In this document: positions 6,953 through 12,333 of the stretch, piece by piece
Layout: the number at the start of each line of letters is the position of its first letter
How positions within the stretch are numbered: position 1 is the first letter of the stretch
From: Myxococcota bacterium
Lineage (GTDB): Bacteria; Myxococcota_C; UBA6777
DNA length: 12,333 nucleotides
Reading direction: 5' to 3'
Assembly: GCA_963169055.1 (NCBI GenBank)
Contig: CAUJFU010000187.1
Location: 1 to 12,333, forward strand
Position numbers and translations under genes: made by a program
Notes under the pieces: model-generated
The model's input: the letters and a program-made list of their open reading frames with translations, nothing else
Told to the model about the DNA's origin: nothing
The model's database searches: none

Positions 6953-9631
6953 GTGACAGCGTTGAAGCCCGGCACAGTATTGGGAAACCATCGGTACGAG
7001 TTGGTCTCGTGTCTTGGGAAAGGTGGACAGGCGCAAGTTTGGGAAGCGCGGCAGGGGGGGATCGGCGGGTTTTCCAAGATCGTGGTCTTAAAGATCCTTG
7101 AATTCGATGCAGTCCGAGAAAAGCAGCGCAGTTTGCTTTTGCACGAAGCACGGATCGTTTCGCAGCTTCAACACCCCAACTTGGTGTCGATCTTTGATGT
7201 CGATGAAGTTCCTCCGTACCTGTACATCGCGATGGAATATGTTGATGGGCATGATATCGAGGACTTTATGGCCCATGTGATCGCAAGCGTTGGGCGGCGC
7301 TCTCTTCCTTGGCAGGTGGCGTTGACGATCTTTCGCCAAGTTTGTCGGGGGCTGTATCACGCACACACCGCAACAGACGCATACGGCCAACCGTTTCGCT
7401 TGATTCATCGGGATCTCAAACCGACAAACTTGCTGATTGGTCGCAATGGTCTTGTCAAGATCATCGACTTTGGGATCGCCAAATCGACAGCCAACACTTT
7501 GAAGACGCAAACGGGCATCATTCGGGGAACACCCGCTTATATGTCGCCCGAACAAATCCAAAGCAAAGAGCTTGACGAACGTTCCGACCTGTATTCGCTT
7601 GGGGTGATCTTGTATGAGATCTGCGCAGGCATTAATCCCTTCGCAAGCCCTGACACGTTCACCACCATGATCCAAGTGACGCAGATGCCCGCCCCTTCTT
7701 TGCGTGAATTTGTGGACGACTGCCCGCCTGCTTTGGAAGAGCTTCTTGCAAGTCTACTCTCGAAACATCCCGAAGATCGGCCTCCTGACGCAAGATCCGT
7801 CTATCGGCAAATCGAGCAGATCTTGCGCGAACGCAATTATCCTCAGGAACAAGAAGATCTCGCCGATTGGTTGACCCTTTTTCGCCACAGCCCACCTGCT
7901 GCCTTCAATCCCTTCGGATTCTCCGCAGATCCGCGCCGAACTTATCTTGATTCGAGTTCCTTTCGCCCTCCTGTGAGCGGGCCTTCGGAGGCCAACGAAG
8001 GAAGCACAGACGAGGGAAGCACAGACGAAGGCCATACCACCACCACTTCCAACCCTGTTCTGTCTTCGTCCGAGCCTTCTCCGCCTCTTCACGCGAGTTC
8101 TTTGCCTCGCCCTCCGATGTTGCCCCCTCCCAAGTTACCCGTTCAAACGGTTCCCTCGCTGCCCCCACACGAATCGATCTCTGCTCTCGAATATATCGCA
8201 CAAAGCGGAGCATCCGAGCCTTTACGCACCGAAAAAAACAGCGCACCATCCGAATCTTCCGAGCCGCTACGCACTGAGAAAAATGCCGCACGATACGAAT
8301 CTTCCGAGCCGCTACGCACCGAAAAAAATGCCGCACAAAGCGATTCGTCGTGGCTTGACGCACAAGGTCGCGTGATGATTGATCGCGGAATGGGTACGCA
8401 AAAGCGCGAAGGATGGGGAGATATCTCGTCTGCTTCTACCAAAACCAACATCGCTTTGATGCAGGGTTCACCTCGCGATACCATCGAACAAAGCGAATTC
8501 TTTAAGATGACGATGGAGATCGGCCCCAAACCTCCCGCGCTTGTCGAGCGCGGAGAACGCTTGTCTGTGGCCCCTGCGGATGCGCAACTCAACGCCGCAA
8601 CTTTGACTAACCTTCCGTTTGTTCAAGTCGATGAAAACGGTCAGATATCTATCGGGCATCCGTCCTCCCTCCACGACTCGATCTCTGTTCGGAAACCATC
8701 CCTCGAAAAACAGGCTCCTCAAGAACAAGAGGAAACGAAATCTCCCTTGTATCCGTCAGTTCCTTCGGATGATGATCTGATCGCGCTGGATGAACAAGAT
8801 TTGATCACCGCGACAGGGATGCACCCGCATCCCGCTCCTGCTAACGGAGAGGCATCGAGATCTGTCTTGATCGAGAAAAAAGCCGTTGGGGTGGCCTCTT
8901 TGAGGGAGCGCCCAACGATCGAACATCCTTCCTCGCAAAGAGCGACTACAGCGGGATCTGTATCTATTTTGGTTGTCCAACCGCCTGCGATCGAATCTCT
9001 TTCTGAGCAAAAAGCAGCGGAGGGCGAGTTGCTGTTGGAGCCTGTCGAAAAGGATGCTTTTTTTACAACGGACTCCGACGATCGGATCTCGCCCTTGTAT
9101 GGGATGTTTGCAACGCAACACAACGATGGCTTCGAAGCATCGGGGGCTTCGGTAGGCATCGCAAACAAAACAGAACCCGAGAAAAAGGCTGTCTTGGAGG
9201 ACGTCTCGTCTGGTTTTTCTGCGCAACGACCCGCACCAAGAGCCTTCGCGCAACAAGCCGAACCAAGAGCTTTTGCGCACCAAGCCGAATCAAAAAAGCA
9301 TGAAACGCTGGGGGGGTCTTTACCAAAAGCGGATCCGTTGCGTGCGACCATTGAATACCAACCGAGCGTTAGCCGAAGCGCATACGAAGATCCTGCGTTC
9401 TTTTCGGAGTCAACGGGTGATGAGAGTCCGCGATCGAACGAAGGCAGATCTTCTCAACAAAACTATGATCTCGGTGCATCGGGCGTTTTTGATGCGTACA
9501 AGGACGAACGGGTGGATAGCGAAGACAGCGTCGCAAGAAAGCCGAGTATCGGGCGGCGTTGGTTGCTTTGGGGGTTGGTGATCGGTCTGGTGGGGATGGG
9601 GGTGGGGATCTGGTGGTTGCTGCGTTGGTAA
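6953..9631 (+). CDS. Eukaryotic-like Ser/Thr protein kinase with long disordered tail and C-terminal membrane anchor (892 aa)
   Basis: Transfers phosphate to Ser/Thr of partner proteins. Kinase domain about 15-290: Gly loop LGKGGQAQV at 21-29, ATP lysine K47, helix-C E65, HRDLKPTN at 152-159 with catalytic D154, DFG at 172-174, GTPAYMSPEQ at 192-201, D212 and R276, so all key residues are present. Thr182, 185 and 187 in the activation loop are possible autophosphorylation sites. Residues about 320-868 are Ser/Pro/Glu-rich and look disordered, with short tandem repeats. One membrane helix, 870-890, is followed only by two residues, so it is tail-anchored with no extracytoplasmic sensor. The start is a GTG with GGAG (6942-6945) 7 nt upstream; an ATG at 6914 lacks a ribosome site. 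It is divergent from the isomerase gene, and the large secreted-protein gene follows after 144 bp. Confidence 0.95.
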   Translation: MTALKPGTVLGNHRYELVSCLGKGGQAQVWEARQGGIGGFSKIVVLKILEFDAVREKQRSLLLHEARIVSQLQHPNLVSIFDVDEVPPYLYIAMEYVDGHDIEDFMAHVIASVGRRSLPWQVALTIFRQVCRGLYHAHTATDAYGQPFRLIHRDLKPTNLLIGRNGLVKIIDFGIAKSTANTLKTQTGIIRGTPAYMSPEQIQSKELDERSDLYSLGVILYEICAGINPFASPDTFTTMIQVTQMPAPSLREFVDDCPPALEELLASLLSKHPEDRPPDARSVYRQIEQILRERNYPQEQEDLADWLTLFRHSPPAAFNPFGFSADPRRTYLDSSSFRPPVSGPSEANEGSTDEGSTDEGHTTTTSNPVLSSSEPSPPLHASSLPRPPMLPPPKLPVQTVPSLPPHESISALEYIAQSGASEPLRTEKNSAPSESSEPLRTEKNAARYESSEPLRTEKNAAQSDSSWLDAQGRVMIDRGMGTQKREGWGDISSASTKTNIALMQGSPRDTIEQSEFFKMTMEIGPKPPALVERGERLSVAPADAQLNAATLTNLPFVQVDENGQISIGHPSSLHDSISVRKPSLEKQAPQEQEETKSPLYPSVPSDDDLIALDEQDLITATGMHPHPAPANGEASRSVLIEKKAVGVASLRERPTIEHPSSQRATTAGSVSILVVQPPAIESLSEQKAAEGELLLEPVEKDAFFTTDSDDRISPLYGMFATQHNDGFEASGASVGIANKTEPEKKAVLEDVSSGFSAQRPAPRAFAQQAEPRAFAHQAESKKHETLGGSLPKADPLRATIEYQPSVSRSAYEDPAFFSESTGDESPRSNEGRSSQQNYDLGASGVFDAYKDERVDSEDSVARKPSIGRRWLLWGLVIGLVGMGVGIWWLLRW
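8216..8350 (+). repeat. Three 45-bp tandem repeats in the kinase tail
   Basis: Units start at 8216, 8261 and 8306. Each encodes EPLRTEKN followed by seven variable residues ending in SS (15 residues; protein positions 422-466). The EPLRTEKN core is unchanged in all three while the rest drifts. This may be a repeated docking motif or slippage product. Confidence 0.92.
9236..9289 (+). repeat. Two 27-bp tandem repeats in the kinase tail
   Basis: Two nine-residue units, PRAFAQQAE and PRAFAHQAE (protein positions 762-779), differing by one residue and a few bases. In frame and inside the disordered tail. Confidence 0.85.
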
Positions 9632-9727
9632 CATCTTTTGGTGTATAAGTTCTGTGAAGAAAGAAAAGACATCTTCGACAAAACATGATCTCTCGACCGT
9701 CGGCGGCTTGCGAGTGGTGGACGCTCC

Positions 9728-9756
9728 TTGGGTGCCGCGCTCGCTTTGGCTTTAAT
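9728..9756 (+). promoter_or_regulatory. Possible promoter before the secreted-protein gene
   Basis: TTGGGT at 9728-9733 and TTTAAT at 9751-9756 are 17 nt apart. The -10 matches the sigma-70 consensus at 5 of 6, the -35 at 3 of 6. A start near 9763 would leave a leader of only about 13 nt that still includes the AGGA ribosome site at 9764, which is tight. The 144-bp gap from the kinase gene shows no terminator hairpin. Confidence 0.2.
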
Positions 9757-9775
9757 TCTCGATAGGATGGACATC

Positions 9776-12333
9776 ATGGATTTGCATCATCGACACCGAT
9801 CCGTTTGGTTCGCAGCCTTTTGGGGTTTTGTTCTGTTCTTTGGGTGGGGGAATCCATCGGTGTACGCAGCGCCGACTTTTACCAACACTCCCACCGATTA
9901 CGCGATCTTGGGATCTCCTTACCTGTTTGATCTTGACGCGGTGGATGCTGGAGATCCCAACCTGACCTTTTCCCTGATCACGAGTCCCGCAGGCAGTACG
10001 ATCAACGCAACTACGGGGGTGGTGACGTGGCCTAATCCTACGGGTACTGCGACGTTTACAGCGCGGGTGTGCAACTCCGCCAACCAGTGCGTCAATACGA
10101 CGTGGTCTGTCACGACCAAAAATGGGCCGGTGTACCTCGTTTATAGTGCCTCCAATATGTTTCTTTGGGGCTATCAGGACAATGCGCGTTATTGGATTCA
10201 TCGCATCTCGGATAATTCGCTGATCGAGGCGGGGACGATCCCTGTCGCAGGGCGTGCGAAGTTTGTCGATCTGAGCGTGTACGGGATCACTTCGGCGACG
10301 GGGCATTTGTACATCCGCGCAGACAAGCCGTTGTCGGTTGTGTCGGGCGATAGCAAACCGACCGCAGGAGGGGAAGGAACGCACTTTTACAGCCAAAATG
10401 GAACATACGTTGGGAAGGTCTTTGTGGGCTACACACGAAAAGATATCCTTGTGTATTGCCACACGTCAGACACGACAGGAACGGTCGTCCCAAACATCCG
10501 TGTCACCGATGTTTCCGACGCTGACGACAGCACAACACTAACCTCTGCGAATGTGAAGTTTTCCAATCCATCGCGTGATGTGAATGGTGTCGTCTCGGGT
10601 CGTTATTGGATCTGGGAACTCACCACCTTTGATAACGACGAATTTCGCATCGAACCCACCAACCCATCCAGCCCGAATAATCCCGATTGTTCCGTTGCTG
10701 CGGGAGTGATCGTCGGTCGAAACGATTGGTCCATGACAGCCCCGTCGATGACGCCTACAGACCTTGGTCGTTCGTACGGGACACGTTTTTATACGCACGC
10801 CTCGATTGAGACGGCGATCTTTGCTTCGCAAGCCGACACCAAAGTGACGATCCGAAACATCACAAATCCCGCAGGAAACAACAATACGACTTTCACCCTC
10901 AACGTGGGCGGAAACCCCTCGTTTTGGTCTGCGACATTCTTTCCTGACGTTTACAACGGCTTTTCGCAGATATCGAATGGAACGGGGTTTAACGGAGAAT
11001 ACATCGAAGTCGTATCAGATAAGCCGATCAGTGTGTATCCAACGGCGATGCGGGCGGTGGGATCGTATATTACGAATGTCCAGCTTTTCAAGCGCCCTGA
11101 CAGCAAATACGAAGGTTATTGCTACGTCAACAAGGTCGCGGCACAAGGCGCAGATATCAGCATTTACACGAAAGATGCGCAAACACGCGTCGAAGTCCGC
11201 ACCATCGGTGGGCAAAAGAACGATACTTCCGTCAATTATTACATCGGCCCGTGGACAGGGGGGCAAAGCCCGTTGTTGCCGTGGTCTGGGCAAACGTACA
11301 AATACGCCCAAGCACCCGCCAACTCGATCAACGCTGAGCTTGTGCAGATCATTGCAGATCGTTATCCCGTCTTGGTGGTTTGTGGCGATATCAGCGGAGC
11401 AACTCAACTCTATCATCTGACAGGCAAGGAATCACCGTTGGATCTGCCTCCTGTGATCGCCGCTCCTCCGCCTCCTTCGCTCACAGCCGTTGCGGGGGTT
11501 CCTTATAAGCCCAATCAGGTGGTTGCGACTGATCCCGAAGGCGGGCCGTTGTTGTACTTTCTGTCTGCCGCCCCCGCAGGGGCGACGATCAGTCCGAACT
11601 CTGGGCAGATCTTGTGGACGCCTTCGGTTGGAGAGATCGGTCAAACCTTTACGTTTACGGTGGTCGTGGTCGATCAAGAAGGGAATACGGCGACTCGGAC
11701 GTGGCAGGTTCGCGTGGTGGTCTGCAATAACGGCGATACACGGGCTTGTTATACAGGGGCAAGCGGATGTTCGTTGCTCAACGGTGTGTATTCATGTGTT
11801 GGAGAATGTCGTGCAGGAACGCAGACTTGCACAGGAGAACAATGGCCCGCCGTTTGTGGAGGTCAACAACTCCCTGCTTCGGAAGTCTGCGACGGCAAGG
11901 ACAATAATTGCGACGGGCAGATCGACAACAACCTGACTGCGCCGCTTTGTGCGAAGCAGCAGGGCGTATGTAGCGGGGCGCGGCAGATCTGTACGGGCGC
12001 GACGGGATGGCGTGATTGTACAATTGCCGATTATGCGGCCCATAACGCGAACTACGAGGCCACCGAAACCAAGTGTGATGGTCTCGACAACGATTGCAGC
12101 GGCCAGATCGATAACAACTTGACTGCACCGCTTTGTACGAAGCAACAGGGCGTCTGTAGCGGGGCGCGGCAGATCTGTACGGGCGCGACGGGATGGCGCG
12201 ATTGCACAACTGCCGATTATGCGGCTCATAACGCAAACTACGAAGCGACCGAAACCAAGTGCGATGGCCTCGACAACGATTGCAACGGCCAGATCGACAA
12301 CAACTTGACTGCGCCGTTGTGTGCGAATCAACA
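9776..12333 (+). CDS. Large secreted protein: Ig-like domains, adhesin-like core and MopE-type Cys-rich repeats (5' part, open at window edge)
   Basis: The frame is open for 852 codons with no stop, so the C-terminus is missing. The ATG at 9776 has AGGA (9764-9767) 8 nt upstream; the in-frame ATG at 9767 overlaps that site. Signal peptide 1-31 (HHRHR, then VWFAAFWGFVLFFGWG, cleavage near VYA). Ig-like (He_PIG type) domains at about 33-112 and 557-645. The core between repeats a beta motif: DKPLSVVSGD (183), DKPISVYPTA (415), DRYPVLVVCGD (528), reminiscent of IgGFc-binding N-terminal domains. From about 648 it is Cys-rich (NNGDTRACYTG), then 62-residue repeats with the DNxCxGxID loop of MopE-type putative metal-binding proteins. 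Likely surface or extracellular, binding a divalent cation or copper; ligand, partner and any C-terminal sorting signal are unknown. It follows the kinase gene on the same strand. Confidence 0.93.
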   Translation, partial: MDLHHRHRSVWFAAFWGFVLFFGWGNPSVYAAPTFTNTPTDYAILGSPYLFDLDAVDAGDPNLTFSLITSPAGSTINATTGVVTWPNPTGTATFTARVCNSANQCVNTTWSVTTKNGPVYLVYSASNMFLWGYQDNARYWIHRISDNSLIEAGTIPVAGRAKFVDLSVYGITSATGHLYIRADKPLSVVSGDSKPTAGGEGTHFYSQNGTYVGKVFVGYTRKDILVYCHTSDTTGTVVPNIRVTDVSDADDSTTLTSANVKFSNPSRDVNGVVSGRYWIWELTTFDNDEFRIEPTNPSSPNNPDCSVAAGVIVGRNDWSMTAPSMTPTDLGRSYGTRFYTHASIETAIFASQADTKVTIRNITNPAGNNNTTFTLNVGGNPSFWSATFFPDVYNGFSQISNGTGFNGEYIEVVSDKPISVYPTAMRAVGSYITNVQLFKRPDSKYEGYCYVNKVAAQGADISIYTKDAQTRVEVRTIGGQKNDTSVNYYIGPWTGGQSPLLPWSGQTYKYAQAPANSINAELVQIIADRYPVLVVCGDISGATQLYHLTGKESPLDLPPVIAAPPPPSLTAVAGVPYKPNQVVATDPEGGPLLYFLSAAPAGATISPNSGQILWTPSVGEIGQTFTFTVVVVDQEGNTATRTWQVRVVVCNNGDTRACYTGASGCSLLNGVYSCVGECRAGTQTCTGEQWPAVCGGQQLPASEVCDGKDNNCDGQIDNNLTAPLCAKQQGVCSGARQICTGATGWRDCTIADYAAHNANYEATETKCDGLDNDCSGQIDNNLTAPLCTKQQGVCSGARQICTGATGWRDCTTADYAAHNANYEATETKCDGLDNDCNGQIDNNLTAPLCANQ
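11888..12333 (+). repeat. 186-bp tandem repeats encoding 62-residue MopE-type units
   Basis: Units begin at the CDG codons at 11888, 12074 and 12260 (third cut by the edge). Each has CDGxDNxCxGQIDNNLTAPLC and then a spacer with CSGARQIC and GWRDC. Comparing 11936-12073 with 12122-12259 by eye gives 11 differences in 138 bp, nine of them synonymous. More units may follow outside the window. Confidence 0.95.

Noticed and set aside
8143-9351. Leftward open frames of 149-210 aa opposite the kinase tail
   Set aside because: Antisense to an intact kinase frame; Ser/Arg/Cys-rich compositions typical of shadow frames.
11778-12331. Two leftward open frames (152 and 179 aa) with internal repeats
   Set aside because: Their repeats come from the 186-bp units of the rightward gene, whose Cys and Asp pattern makes sense only on the plus strand.

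Overview
The window holds six protein-coding genes, the last one cut by the right edge. I see no rRNA, tRNA, CRISPR array, transposase or integrase. Gene content suggests a Gram-negative predatory or saprophytic lineage of the Myxococcota / former Deltaproteobacteria type. The pointers are a eukaryotic-like Ser/Thr kinase with a long disordered tail, two predicted lipoproteins, a secreted Ig-like protein ending in Cys-rich MopE-type repeats, and moderate GC with canonical Shine-Dalgarno sites. The lineage is inferred from gene style only.

Layout, left to right. Positions 13-58 hold two adjacent perfect hairpins (REP-like). A leftward pair follows: a DUF1152-type protein (1263 to 208) downstream of an unrecognised membrane protein with a signal peptide, a helical domain and about eight membrane helices (2823 to 1333). 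A 508-bp divergent gap (2824-3331) separates these from a rightward unrecognised lipoprotein (3332-4051). After it lie two copies of a 35-bp direct repeat, the first starting inside that gene's last codons. A PAQR / hemolysin III membrane protein (trhA type, 4295-4996) comes next. It converges on a leftward lipid-anchored SurA/parvulin-type peptidyl-prolyl isomerase (6645 to 5062). A 307-bp divergent gap separates that from a rightward Ser/Thr kinase (6953-9631, GTG start). Last is the open 5' part of a large secreted protein (9776 to beyond 12333).

Most products act in or on the envelope: a periplasmic folding factor on a long flexible tether, a membrane-fluidity type PAQR protein, two orphan envelope proteins, a membrane-anchored cytosolic kinase and a secreted adhesin-like or metal-binding protein. 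A joint function is not shown; the genes are in several transcription units. Three genes carry in-frame tandem repeats of different periods (15, 45 and 186 bp).

I did not find a clear new defence, biosynthetic or mobile system. The points most worth a second look are the modular secreted protein at the right edge, the kinase with no sensor domain, the tethered isomerase, the duplicated 35-bp element, the double hairpin at the left edge and the unusual density of GATC sites.
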